64,000 nt of DNA from Vigna angularis (GCF_016808095.1 NC_068975.1:15259501-15323500); one strand, 5' to 3'; shown: positions 1 through 11,112, counted from the first letter of the stretch. Notes: generated from the sequence alone by a model not told the origin. Numbers and translations: made by a program.

Positions 1-16
1 AAAAATTTGTTCATCA
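1..16 (+). repeat. 3' end of an LTR cut by the window edge
   Basis: The first bases end in TTCATCA, the same ending as the full LTRs at 6878-8227 and 21790-23096. A short spacer and a tRNA primer site follow directly, as expected at the inner edge of a 5' LTR. The rest of the LTR lies outside the window. Confidence 0.75.
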
Positions 17-22
17 AGTTTT

Positions 23-40
23 TGGCGCCGTTGCCGGGGA
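23..40 (+). other. Primer binding site, tRNA-Asp type
   Basis: The 18-nt TGGCGCCGTTGCCGGGGA is complementary to the 3' end of plant tRNA-Asp including its CCA tail. This is the usual primer site of Athila/Tat-related gypsy elements. It lies 6 nt inside the LTR end. Confidence 0.9.
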
Positions 41-59
41 CTCGTGGTTACACTAGTCT

Positions 60-710
60 ATTTGTGTGATTACTCTCAGCAGGGCACTATTCATCTACTG
101 TGCTATCAGAAATTTGAATGTTAATATTGGGCAGGTGATAGCTGATGAAATTAGTGTATGTGCTAACACTTCAAACAACAAAGCACCGCTAGGACATCCT
201 TCTTTGATCACTCACCTTTGCAAGCTAGCTGGGGTGGACACTTCTGTTCCACCATTTGAGAGGCCAAGAAAAGCTATTGATGAGGCTTATTATAGACAGT
301 ACTGTGGAGGTGAGGATGTAGCTCAGCCAGTTCCACCACGCCGGGGGCGTAGAGAGAGAGGGCCAGCACAGAGCCAGACATCTGCTGATACACATGAAGC
401 AAAACCATTCCAGATGAGGGACATGTATATGTCTCTTATAGGTGCTCAGTTGCAGTCCATTCACAGAGGGCAGGTGGCCACTGCTGAGATGATAGTGGGG
501 ATGTATGATACACCTCCAGCCCACAGATGGACTATGGATGAATTCCACAATGTAGTAGCTTGGCCAGAAGAACCAGTACATGGAGGAGGAGCTGGAGCAG
601 CTGAAGCTTCAGCTAGAGATATGGAAGAAGATGAAGCTGAGGAGGAAGATGCATTTGATGATGATGAAGATGAGGAGGAAGACGAAGATACAGAGGACAG
701 CTCAGACTGA
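60..710 (+). pseudogene. ORF3 (plant transposon protein-like), C-terminal half only
   Basis: The reading frame matches the C-terminal half of the intact ORF3 at 19287-20513, including the stretches HPSLITHLCK and EAYYRQYCGG and the Asp/Glu-rich tail. The N-terminal ~200 residues are missing, and the sequence begins directly after the primer site region. Gag, protease, spacer and the first half of ORF3 have therefore been deleted, apparently through short homology around GATTAC. The function of this protein family is unknown; related legume proteins are often labelled putative plant transposon protein (from memory). Confidence 0.8.
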
Positions 711-721
711 TGAGGAGCTGA

Positions 722-747
722 GATAGCATTTACTGATGAATGCTATC
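722..747 (+). other. Hairpin with conserved TACTGATG loop, after ORF3
   Basis: A perfect 9-bp inverted repeat, GATAGCATT/AATGCTATC, encloses the 8-nt loop TACTGATG. It lies 11 nt after the ORF3 stop. The same hairpin recurs after ORF3 at 20525-20550 and, on the minus strand, at 42790-42815. Confidence 0.8.
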
Positions 748-1915
748 ATATGATTATGCTTTTGTGGTTTAAGTTTTCTGAACTTATTTGTTTTTGTTTT
801 TAGATTAGGGTTTGATGTACTCTATTGAACACCTGGTTTGTTATGATGGTTTGCTATTAACTGTGATTGTGTGATAAGTACTGCTTGATGATGCTTATTG
901 ATTGATTGATGTTGAGATAGATGTGCACATTAAAATGCTTATACAGGTGATTCACAAGCTTTGTGAACAAATGCATGATATTATGATTGTGATTGTGAGA
1001 TTAAGCAGGATGTGTATGTCAAATGTGAATGAGCTTATATGTGAGGTTTTGAACTCCAGAGTTTTTGGTATGATTGAATGCTATTACTTTGAAAGCATGA
1101 ATGATTTTGCCCAGGTTTTTTATGATTGAATCAATTGCTTGTTTTGCATCATGTGATCAAGGCCATTTGTTGGAACCCTTTTTATTGGCCAAATTCATAA
1201 AGTTAGCCTACTAAAAGAGAACACGTTGTGTTCTATCCTTTGAACCCTTAGCCTTGAACATACATTGAAAACCTTTGATTGAAAATCTTTACCTTGAGTT
1301 AAGTAGAAGATCTTGTATGGTATTGTTAAATGTTCAAGTTTGGGGTTGTTGGGAAAACATGAAAAGAAAAGCATTGAGCTAAGAGCTAAAAAGTAAGAAT
1401 ATGCAAAGAGAAAAGAAAAAGAAGTAAAGCTCAATGCAAATGCAAAGGTAAAAGAAAGTTGGGAATGAATAAGATGATTGTGTTGTTATGATTCTCTTAA
1501 CTCAAGGATTTTGTGATCCAGAAAAACCAATTTTCTTGTTAGCCCAGCCACATTATAAGCCATTGAAAAGTCCTTGAGATGATGCATGCTGGTGAATGTT
1601 TTTGATTGTGGTAAAATGAAAGGCAAAGTTGATTCATGTGACATTGTGATAGTAGAGTGAAGGAGTGAAACACTTTACCTCTTATACACTTGTGTGTTGA
1701 GTGAAACACTTTACCTAGTGAGGAAATATTCCATAAGCACATGAACATCCATGCTTAATTGATTGATCATTCATGAAAAATAGCATTTGTTGGAATTTAA
1801 ATGACTTTGTGAACACTAAAGCATGTGCACATCTTGAATGAACTCTTGGTCATAAGTTTGAGTGAAGTTGTTAGTTATCTTGAAAAAGAGGATTTTTGAA
1901 TGAGTGAACCATCAT
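748..1915 (+). other. 3' untranslated region of the ORF3-type element
   Basis: This non-coding stretch is collinear with 20551-21720 downstream of the intact ORF3. It includes a purine-rich copy of AAGTTTGGGGTTG near 1334 that resembles the polypurine tract. Short open frames in it, for example 902-1129, are not conserved in the related copy. The similarity stops near 1915, where a different LTR begins. Confidence 0.7.
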
Positions 1916-2756
1916 ATGTTTTGTATCTCTGGCTGGAGCAGCACAATAACACACTTTTCCACTCTCTGACGGCAGATTTGGATGCGGGAGCTTCCATCCT
2001 CTACTTTTAGAGTTTTTCTATCTCATGCTTTTCCATTTTTCATCTAGTTTCATCATATCTATGGTGAACTAAACTCTATTTGTTGTTGGGGGATGATGTA
2101 ACCTTGTGAACTTTGATGTATTTGAATTGATTCTCAATAACATATGCTTTTTCATTAATTTTTAGAGTAATTCATCTATGCTTACTACATGTTGTGTTTA
2201 ACTCATTCATAGCATGATGTATGAATTGCATGAGTGCCGGGAGGTTCCTTACAATTCAAGTTCTTGTTGAATTCTCCCAAGAGTAATATTGCTCAGGGAT
2301 GAATGTATGAGTTTTGGTCATCTTAAAGCTCTTGATCTTCACATTTAATTACTAGGAATACTAGCAATTGCATGAACTTGTGATTAAGGACATGCTTCTT
2401 CGCTGACGGATTGAGTTTAAGTGATTTAGTGAGTGATGTTGACATTAATGCATAAAGAAGAATTCTTACATACATGAGAGGGAATTTGGTGAAATCTAAC
2501 CCCAACAACATATTAATCTCATATTAAACAACATCCGTTCACTATGCTATTCTGCTACTGATCAACTTGCATTCATATTTAGGTTTATATCTTTGTATTT
2601 GAAACCAATGATCTCGTTCTCTTTAAGTCTTAATTAATCAAGTTATCACACGACTTTTTAGTGTCGAGAGTCCTCTGGGATACGATACTTGGTCTTACCA
2701 TTTTATATTACTTGTGCAATTCGGTACACTTGCCGATTCAACCCAACAAGTTTTTG
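1916..2756 (+). repeat. LTR fragment (R-U5 part) of the element C family
   Basis: The text from TTTTGTATCTCTGGCTGGAG onward matches the C-family LTRs found on the minus strand at 25047-26355 and 40422-41510. It includes the motif ATACGATACTTGGTCTTACC and ends near CAACAAGTTTTTG. The U3 half is absent, so it was joined to the preceding 3' UTR by a deletion or recombination. Confidence 0.7.
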
Positions 2757-3070
2757 GACATTAATGCATAAAGAAGAATTCTTACATACATGAGAGGGAA
2801 CTTGGTGAAATCTAACCCCAACAACATATTCATCTCATATTAAACAACATTCGTTCACTGTGTTATTCTGTTATTGCTCAACTTGCATTCATATTTAATT
2901 TTCTGTCTTTGCATTTGAAACCAATGATCTTGTTCTCTTTAAGTCTTAATGAATGAAGTTATCACGCGACTTTTTAGTGTCGAGAGTCCTCTAGGATACG
3001 ATACTTGGTCTTACCATTTTATATCACTTGTGTGATTCGATACACTTGCCGATTCAACCTAACAAGTTTG
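2441..3070 (+). repeat. Tandem duplication of an LTR end (about 316-bp unit)
   Basis: A unit starting GACATTAATGCATAAAG occurs at 2441-2756 and again at 2757-3070. Both copies run through the same LTR end; the second continues into a primer-site-like remnant (GCTAGGGACTCGTGG). The copies differ at scattered positions, so the duplication is not very recent. Confidence 0.8.
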
Positions 3071-3524
3071 CTAGGGACTCGTGGTATAACTATTCTATTT
3101 GTGTGACTCTTAACCGATTAGACTTTATCTTTAATTTTATATTTTATATTTTATAATTTTTTTTAATTTTTTTATCTTTTTATCTTTTCATCTTTTTATT
3201 TTTTTATCTTTCTATCTTTTATCTTTTTATCTTTATAATTTTATCTTTATCTTTTTATCTTTTTATATTTTTTTATCTTTTTATTTTTTCTTTTTATCTT
3301 TTAGTGTTAACTGGGTGCTCAAATGCAGTATTCATTAGTGTTTGCAGGATAAAATTCGAAAATCTGTACTAAGAGCACAAGATCATCAAAAGAAGGAGGA
3401 AGAGGGTCGTAGGGTGCGCCTGGGCGCCCCATTAAGGACGCTGAGCGCCGGCCTTGAAGTGCCACCATGTTCACCAAGACTCTATCCATGAAGTAGTTAA
3501 AGATATCAAAGAGAATGGAGTCAT
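3071..3524 (+). other. Retroelement 5' leader remnant with T-rich tract
   Basis: The start (GGGACTCGTGGTATAACT) is like the region just inside the primer sites of this window. It is followed by about 180 bp of TTTATC-type low complexity (about 3125-3300) and a GC-rich piece with GGGCGCCCC near 3430. No open frame with recognisable similarity is seen. Confidence 0.5.
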
Positions 3525-3925
3525 TGATAACAGTTGAAAAACTGTTATTTTTATACTTAAAATTGACTTTAATTACAACCTTTATGACTTAGAAATTAGC
3601 TTGAACTCATGACTTTGTTGAATTGTTGGAAATAAGAGAGTTGGACCGGTTTTATGCTTGATTTCCTTGTTTTTGCAGGTTTAAAGATGAATTTGATGAA
3701 AGAAGTGAAGTAGGAAAGAGATGGAGACAGAAAAGGACACAAAAAGTGCAAAAGAAGAGAATCAACAAGTACTGCTCAGCGCCAATTACCGCTGAGTGGC
3801 ACTTTTCAGTACTCGTTGGCACCTTTGAGGGGAAAAATGGCGTTGAGGGGAAGAATTGACACGCGCTACTACCGCTGAGTGACACTTTTATGGGCTTGGG
3901 CCTAATTTTCTGTATTTTTTAGAAT

Positions 3926-3935
3926 AGTATATAAG
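3926..3935 (+). promoter_or_regulatory. LTR TATA box
   Basis: AGTATATAAG lies at the same relative place as in the LTRs at 7301 and 22211 and as its complement in the LTR at 47946-49276. It is the likely RNA polymerase II start region and so marks the U3/R border. Confidence 0.6.
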
Positions 3936-4535
3936 TTTTAGGACGTCCTAGGGTTTGTATCTTTGGCTGGGATGAAGCAGAAACACACTTTTCACCCCTT
4001 GTGGGTAGAATTGAAGATGGTGACGACTCTCCTCTTTTCTTTCTCGGGTTTTTCTATCTCTTCCATTCTTTGATTCCATATTTCATCTAGTTTCACCATG
4101 AATATGGTGAACTAAACTTATTTTGTTGTTGGGGAATCAATGTATATCCTTAGAAACTCTCTTGTATGGAATTTGTTCTTCAAGATCATTTTTATGATAC
4201 ATGCTTTCTTTCATTAATAGTTAGGGTTTTTCCTCTTTGCTCAAACCATGCATTGTTTAACTCATTCGATGTCATGATTATTGGTTTTGTCGATATGGAC
4301 ACATACGGGGAAATCTAGATCTGGGGAATCTCTCTCATCAGTATATTACAAAGCTAGACATAGGAGTATGATAGTTGGTTGCCTTTAAGCTTATGTTCAT
4401 TATAATGCATGATTAATTGCTAGGGAGACAAGACATTGTAAACTAATGATTATGATTAGGCTTTCTTCGCCGAGATATCGGGTTTAAAGTAATTTAGAAA
4501 GTGGCATTAACATTAATGAAAAGAATGATGAATTC

Positions 4536-4603
4536 CTAAATACAAGAGAGTGGATACTAAACCCTAAACCCTAAACCCTAAACTAAATACAAGAGAGTGG
4601 ATA
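4536..4603 (+). repeat. Telomere-like (CCCTAAA)n tract flanked by a 21-bp duplication
   Basis: Three full CCCTAAA units plus a partial one occupy 4557-4582. They are flanked by two identical 21-bp copies of LTR sequence, at 4536-4556 and 4583-4603, beginning CTAAATACAAG. The other LTRs of the family have the flanking sequence once and lack the telomeric units. The tract is therefore an insertion with a local duplication, typical of repair of a double-strand break. Confidence 0.85.
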
Positions 4604-4917
4604 GGATGAAATTGATAAACCCCAACAACATATTCATCCATATATTTCAATTCACGTGTTTTGTTTCTTCTTGCCCATTGATCATCACATGCATACATAA
4701 TTACTTTTCAGTCTTTTGCATTTGAAACTTACACCAATTTGTTCACAAGTCTTAATTAATCAATAAATCACATAACTGTCTAGGCAGTGAGTCCTTTGGG
4801 AGAACGATACTTGGTCTTACCAGGTTTATTACTTGATACGATTCGGTTACACTTGCCGAGGGTTAACAAGTTTTTGACTCCGTTTTCGGGGATCGAAGAT
4901 TTGTTCATTAAGTTTTT

Positions 4918-4935
4918 AGGCGTCGTTGTCGGGGA
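4918..4935 (+). other. Primer binding site of element B (mutated)
   Basis: AGGCGTCGTTGTCGGGGA matches the tRNA-Asp primer site with three changes. All three are C-to-T or G-to-A like or at the first base, consistent with decay. Confidence 0.75.
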
Positions 4936-5129
4936 CTCGTGGTTTAACTAGTCTATTTGTGTAATTTTTGATTATTTTTGACTTGTTTTGAATTTTTTTT
5001 TCTGTTTTTATTTTTTCTGTTATTATTTTATTTTATTTTCTCTTTTTATTTCCTATCTTTTTATCTTTTCAATTATATTCTTTGATTAATTCTTCTCTTT
5101 TCTATCTTTTTGTGCTAACAATTGTTTCT

Positions 5130-6877
5130 AGGGATTTGTTTCTAGAAGCAAGAAAATTTCTAAACCTCTTCTTGAAGGCCCTGGACGAAAGTAAAAGGAG
5201 GAGGAGAGTTCGAACTTCAAGAGAACTATTCCATTCTCCTAAGACACACTTACAACCTTCACCACCGAGGTCTTACCATAACACTGAAAATATGGCAGAG
5301 GAGAATAATGGTAGACGGACTCTTGCAGATTACACCACTTTGGTTGGCCCTCAACATTTTAACAGTATAGCAAGGCCGAGGGTCAATGTTGCAAACATGG
5401 AGGTGAAACCGGCGTTGATACAGTTGGTGAAAAGTAATCCGTTTAATGGGCTATCACATGAAAGCCCATATGAACATCTCACCACCTTCAATGAAATCTG
5501 TAACACCGTGAAGATAAATGGAGTGCCGAATGAAGCAATCAAGCTTATCTTGTTTCCTTTCTCATTGGGAGGCAATGCTAAGTTATGGTTAAATTCTTTT
5601 CCAGAAGGTAGTTTTACAGAATGGGAAGCTGTGGTTGCAAAGTTTTTGCACAAGTACTTCCCACAATCTAAAGTCAACAAAGGGAACCAAGAGATCTCTT
5701 GTTTCAGACAAGGCATGGAGGAGACATTAGGTCAAGCGTGAGACAGGTACAAAAGCTTATTGAGAAAGACTCCCATGCATGGTTTCGATGAAGCAGCAAT
5801 AGTTCTACTTTTCGTTGGAGGTCTTGGTTCGCAAACCAAGTTGATGTTAGATGCCTCAACTGGAGGTAATATTAAATGTAAGACTCCAGAGGAAGCAACA
5901 GAATTGATAGAGAACATGGCTGCTAATGACAATGAAATGCATAGTGAAAGAGGAGGTCCTATTCAACAGAAAGGGGTTCTACAATTGCAATCAAATGATG
6001 CCTTACTTGCTCAGAATAAGATTATAACTCCACAGTTAGAGAATCTAACAAAGACACTTGCTCAATTGCCAAAGGAATTAAAAATTGTGGCTCAAGTTCA
6101 ACAATAGATGTGTGAACTATGTGGTGGTGACCATGTCAATGGTCAATGTTTTTTTCCAGCGGAGGCCCTAGAAGATGTAAATTTCATGAACAATCAATTT
6201 CCATACCGCCAAGGTAATTTCAACCAAAGGTGGAAACCTCACCCAAGCATGGGTCAAGGTCAGGGACAATCTGGACAAGCTGGGCAATCAGGACAATTTA
6301 ATAGGCCACAGCAACAACCATCATTATGGCAACAAATATCTACACTCATTGAAAAACATACAGAGTTGGAAGAAACTTTTAACCAGTTTATGTAGGTAAC
6401 CATTTCCAATCATAACAGCACTCAAGCATCCATTAGAAATATGGAGATGCAAATCGGACAATTAACTAAGAAGTTGGAAGAAAGGCATGATAAGAGTTTT
6501 GGGGCTGATACTGATGTTAACCCTTGAGAAGAGTGTAAAGTTTTAGTGAGTGTAGATGTTGAAAAAGTTGAGTTAGAGAGAGTAAAGGAAAAAGAAGAGA
6601 GAGTGGAGAAAAAAGAGGTGGTTGAGAGAGAAGAGAGAAACAAAATTTGTGTGAAGATTGAGAAAGTGAGTAGAAAAAGAAACAAAAAAAGAGAGTAAGA
6701 GAAAAGTAAATTTGTGTGAATCTTAAGAAAGTGAGAGAAAAGAAAAAGAGGATGAGAGAAAAAAAGAAAGAATCATATGAAAAATATCGTCCTCATTCAA
6801 AGAAGTATCATAGGAAAGAGAAGGACTTTGAGCGCTTTAGGGAAATCTTCAAGAAATTGGAGATTAAAGTTCCTATG
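5130..6877 (+). pseudogene. gag of element B, interrupted by stop codons
   Basis: The frame is collinear with the intact Gag at 15939-17405. It contains the capsid-like region (LWLNSFPEGSFTEW) and a zinc knuckle CELCGGDHVNGQC near 6111-6149. In-frame stops lie at 5739 (in place of a Trp), at 6105 and 6393 (in place of Gln) and at 6525. A Lys/Glu-rich stretch follows, then the text stops at EIKVP right against the 3' LTR. Most of these stops fit C-to-T or G-to-A changes, the signature of methylated-cytosine decay in silenced elements. Confidence 0.85.
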
Positions 6878-8227
6878 TGATAACAGTTGAAAAACTGTTA
6901 TTTTCATGCTTAAAATTGATACTAAAAGCAACCTTTAACACTTAGAAACTAGCTTGGAATCATGCTTTTGTTTAAATTTTTGGAAATAAGAGAGTTGGAC
7001 AGGTTTATGCTTGATTTTAGTGTTTTATGCAGGTTTTAAGGTGAATTTGATGAAAGAAGTGAAGAAGGATAGAGATGGAATCAGAAAAGAACTCAAAAAG
7101 TGCAAAAGAAGAGAAGTCGCAAGTACCACTCAGTGCCATTTTACCGCTGAGCTGCACTAATTAACACTCGTTGGCACCGCTGAAGGGTGAAAGTGCAGCT
7201 GAGGGGAAGAATTCAACACACGCACTTACCGCTGAGTGGTAGTTTACTGCTGACCGCCATTATTTTGGGCTTAGGCCTACTTTTCTGTAATATTTAGAAT
7301 AGTATATAAGCTTTAGGACTTCCTAGGGTTTGTATCTTTGGCAGAGTACGAAGCAAACACACACCTTTCCACCCCTTGGAGGAAGATTTTGGATGCTAAG
7401 GCTACCTACTCAACTTTCTAGGGTTCTATCTTTCACTCTTTCATTGTATTTCATCTAGTTTCACCATGAATATGGTGAACTAAACTCTTCTTGTTGTTGG
7501 GGAATCAATGTAATCTTTTGAAGCTCTCATATATGGAATTTTGTGTTTAAACATCATATTTATGATACATGCTTTCTTTCATCATTAGTTAGGGTTTTTC
7601 CTCTTTGCTCAAAGCATGCGTTGTTTAACTCATTCAATGTCATGATTATTGGTTTTATTGATATGGACACATACGGTAAAATCTAAATCCGGGGAAACTC
7701 TCCCAATAGTAGTATAAACCTAGACATAGGAGTATGATGGTTGGTTGTCGTTAAGCTTCCGTTCACTATAATGCATGATTAATTGCTAGGGAGACAAGAC
7801 ATTGTAAACTAGTGATTATGATTAGGCTTTCTTCGCCGAGACATCGGGTTTAAGGTAATTTCAAGAGTGACATTAACATTGATGAAAAGAATGATGAATT
7901 CCTAAAATATATGAGAGTGGATAAGATGAAATTGATTACCCCAACAACATACTCATCCATATAATTCGTTCAGTGTTTGTGTTCTTCTTTCCCATTGATC
8001 ATTACATGCATACATGTTTACTTTTTGTCTTTTGCATTTGAAACTTATAACAATTTGTTCACAAGTCTTTAATAATCAAGAAATCATATAACTAACTACG
8101 CCGTGAGTCCTTTGGGAGAACGATACTTGGTCTTACCAAGTTTATTACTTGATATGATTCAGTGACACTTGCCGAGGGTTAAACAAGTTTTTGGCGCTGT
8201 TTTTCGGTGTTCATAAATTTGTCATCA
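6878..8227 (+). repeat. 3' LTR of element B
   Basis: It runs from TGATAACAGTTG with its perfect terminal hairpin to TTTGTCATCA. A TATA box (AGTATATAAG) is at 7301-7310. CCGCTGAG-type palindromes lie at about 7137-7255 and are partly decayed. The LTR abuts gag on the left and foreign DNA on the right. Confidence 0.8.
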
Positions 8228-9180
8228 CTGTAGCCGCGAGGGAGAGAAAGAAAGAAGCTCACGGAGGCACGTTTTTCATTTTTTTAAGAAGGATGTAAGG
8301 AGTTGTAACGTAGGGAATGAAGACGCTGTGATGAGGGAGCACTCGGTCACGACAACACGGATGGCTGGAAGAGGTTCTCACACGTTGAGCTGGAGAATGT
8401 GTCAGGGCCTTGATGGAGTGTTGCACGCTGTCACGCAAACGTGATTTAATTTAAAGAAAGGCACGCTGATTCACGGAAGAGAAGAGATGCACTCAGTCAT
8501 GTCCAGCCAGCAAGCGCTGATTTCAGCTTGGTGCACTCACAATTCTTTGGATTTTGGGTGAAGAGGTGTCACGGCCTGGCTGGAATCTTCATGGCTATTC
8601 TTCCAGGAAGATGCATTTTATTTTTTAGCAGTGTCATTGCCACATTAAGTGTTGCAGATTTGTCTTTTATTTTGCTTTAGTGATTTTGTTTTACAATTTC
8701 CAAGCTTTATTCCAATGTGCATTTAATATGTTAGTTCAACATTGCAATTTAAGAGCATTGATGCGTTTTGTCATTTATTTCTTGCATTTTAATTAGTTCA
8801 TACATCTTGCTTTAGGACCACTCAATTTATTGTTTTCATGTTGTCTATTCTGTTCGCGTTCTTTATCTTCCTACATTTCCAATTTCCTCACTTGCTTTAG
8901 AGACAGTTCGGTCTCAATGTAGATTCGTTCGGTCTTCATGCTTTATTCATTTATTTCAATGTTTTCAATTATGTTTCGTTATATTTAATTTCCAGTTTTA
9001 ATTTAGTTCATTTTTTAATCACAAAAACAGTTTCAAAACCCCCCAATATGTGTTTGATCTAAGACTCGAACCACATTTGGTCCTTGAGAGACAACCTAGG
9101 AGTCACTTCCTAGCACTATACTGCATTCTTTAATGCACAACAAATTTTATGGGCCGCGACAACCTCATCAAATCTGTTGG
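8228..9180 (+). repeat. Unassigned, LTR-like non-coding DNA
   Basis: No open frame with recognisable similarity is seen. The end (GAGAGACAACCTAGGAGTC then CTAGCACTATACT) has the look of the U5/leader region of some other LTR element, but no paired LTR or primer site is present. After about 9180 the sequence becomes CACTA-derived on the other strand. Confidence 0.35.
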
Positions 9181-9282
9181 TCAACCAAGTCATCCTATAT
9201 ATCATAATAAAGTTAGACACATTAAAATGGTTGTTACATAATTTTTTTATGAACTATGGTAATTAGTTAAAATTTTCCACTT

Positions 9283-10146
9283 ACAATTCTCTAGGATATC
9301 TCCTGAGTAGATTGGGATGTAAATTGGCCATTGGACTTTATCCGTGCAGCCTTCCACAATTCATAACTGACTGATGGACGTGCTAGATCAAGTGACTCAA
9401 GACCTAACTCCTCAGCGCGACGTTTTCTCATCTTTTTCTCTAATAACGCATAACCACCACGTGACAGTATGTGTGGTGTATCATTAAGCTTCTGCCTCTG
9501 CTGGGCGGCTATCCTTTTCACCTATGAAAAAATGAAAATCATTAAGCATAAATCACAAATTAACATCTTGTGTGACTAGAGCAAAATATTAAAAAACATA
9601 CCTGTCACTCAGGAGTAAGTCTAGATTCTTTAAACTACACCCATACTCCTCCTCAGTTATTTTATATTTTGTACAAGGAGTGTCGTTCTGTTTAGAGCCA
9701 AAGACGTATTGACGTGTAATTCTCATCTTGAAGTCCCTCCACCGCACTACAATGTGGGATAAAATCTTCTTCCTTATCCTCTCATCATTAGGGATATCCC
9801 AATTTTCCTGTTAAAAACAAAATTAATGTTAAAGCATGATCAACAAAAATAAGTCAATGATGGAAGTAAAACATCTTAAACATACCAAAATATCCCGCCA
9901 TTGTAGATTTTTGTCAACCTGTGGGACATTATCCCAACAGGTAGCGACAATAGAGACATGATATTTTGCCATCACACCCAAGTAACTCCTGAACGATGCG
10001 GCATGTGCCCCAATGGGCACAAATGTTTGGGGATCAAACTCCACCGTCACTGGTTTCTCATTAACCCAACGAGATGTGACATCAAGTATTCGAGTCATAG
10101 ATCTACCCCCTCCTCCTGTCGAACCTAATCCAGAGCTCGTCTACCT
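9283..10146 (-). pseudogene. CACTA second gene (Ptta/En/Spm, Transposase_24-like), left copy
   Basis: Three exon-like blocks read on the minus strand: about 10146-9886 (SFRSYLGVMAKYHVSIVATC), 9808-9602 (WDIPNDERIRKKIL) and 9524-9283 (HILSRGGYALLEKKM). Each is bounded by plausible GT and AG splice signals. This order is typical of the En/Spm accessory protein, thought to bind subterminal repeats. The final block stops early at EIS, where related genes continue. The start lies directly after an intron acceptor, as in the copy at 63703. Confidence 0.65.
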
Positions 10147-10172
10147 GTTTACAAAGTGTTAGTAAATTATAG

Positions 10173-11112
10173 TTAGAACAGACAAAATAAATAAATTGTA
10201 CAAGTAATTAAAACAATGTTAAGACACATATTTATCCCATATGCCTTCGTTGTGATCACATCGAGTTGCATGTATTTCATCGGGTAATCATCAACCTTAT
10301 TTTCAATGGTTCTTGATGAGAAAGAGCTTGTCTCATGTATACCTAAAGAGTCTTCATCATTAGTTGTGTGCATGGCTCTGCCTTCCAATACCACTGACCA
10401 TTTATGATTCACTGGGTCAATGACATAGAATATTTGTCTTGCTTGACTAGCCATAATAAATGGTTCATCCGTGTAACTCATTTTGTTAAGATCCACCAAA
10501 GTGAATCTAAGGTCTTCTGTCACCACACCAGAATTACTATCAACCCATTTACACTTGAAAATTGGAACTCTAAAAGTGACATAATCAATTTCCCAAATTT
10601 ACTTATTGATGCTGTAATTGGATTCTTATCCTTGGAACTAGAAAAGTGTACAGCCTCAGCTTGTAGGGTAACTCCACTATTTTGAACTCTACTTTTATCG
10701 TCTTCCTCCTTTGAATAGAACAAGTAATTGTTTATGTAATAGCCGCCGAAAGTGATCACATCAGTGTTAGGTCCACGAGCTAGTCTCAATAGATTTTCAA
10801 AAACATTCGGAGTCGCATAAATCTTTTTCTTAAACCAAGCTAAAAAGGATTTGTTATGTTCATTAAGTGTCCACTTTTCACTCATATGTGGATGTGCTGA
10901 CTTAATTTTATCAATGTGTTGTGAAATGTAAGGAATAACATCCTCTGTGTTGTTTAAAATGTACAAATGTGCTTGATTAACTTCTTTTCCACTAATACTT
11001 TCAATCCTTACTCCTTGAACTCCCTTTCCTTCACGTCTGTTTTCATGTCTTTTCTTTGGAAGTCCTATTGGGTCAAAACTTGGCATATAACTTGAGCAGA
11101 ATTCAATGACTT
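10173..11112 (-). pseudogene. CACTA transposase 3' part (DUF4216 region), duplicated copy
   Basis: This repeats the end of the transposase gene, from EEVIEFCSSYMP through the DUF4216-like block (VHFSSSKDKNPITAS then DEPFIMASQARQIFYV). A short deletion of about 16 nt near 10590, relative to the copy at 63210-63240, shifts the frame inside DUF4216. Its 5' part is missing because the duplication began inside the gene, so it cannot make a transposase. Confidence 0.75.

Larger units (their letters stand above)
3525..4910 (+). repeat. 5' LTR of element B
   Basis: It starts TGATAACAGTTG, with a hairpin of arms ATAACAGTT/AACTGTTAT, and ends TTGTTCATTA, a degraded CATCA. A TATATAA box lies near 3927. 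It contains decayed copies of the CCGCTGAGCGG palindrome and an interstitial telomere-like tract at 4557-4582. Confidence 0.8.
3525..8227 (+). mobile_element. Element B: broken Athila-like LTR retrotransposon
   Basis: Two direct LTRs (3525-4910 and 6878-8227) flank a tRNA-Asp-type primer site and a decayed gag. The 3' LTR follows the gag text directly with no polypurine tract, and the outer flanks (GTCAT and CTGTA) are not a target duplication. The unit is therefore a rearranged or recombinant element, not a clean insertion. Protease, spacer and ORF3 are absent. Confidence 0.75.

Noticed and set aside
225..581. Minus-strand open frame of 118 codons
   Set aside because: It is the antisense shadow of the ORF3 remnant at 60-710; the same shadow appears against the intact ORF3 and has no independent support.
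902..1129. 75-codon open frame after ORF3
   Set aside because: The equivalent region after the intact ORF3 (20700-20930) does not keep it open, and a similar piece appears at 42411-42599 only by chance.
3125..3305. Microsatellite or matrix-attachment region in the TTTATC-rich tract
   Set aside because: Similar T-rich leaders lie between primer site and gag in every element here, so it is the ordinary retroelement leader.
3520..8232. Element B as a clean insertion
   Set aside because: Flanking pentamers GTCAT and CTGTA do not match, and the 3' LTR lacks a polypurine tract.
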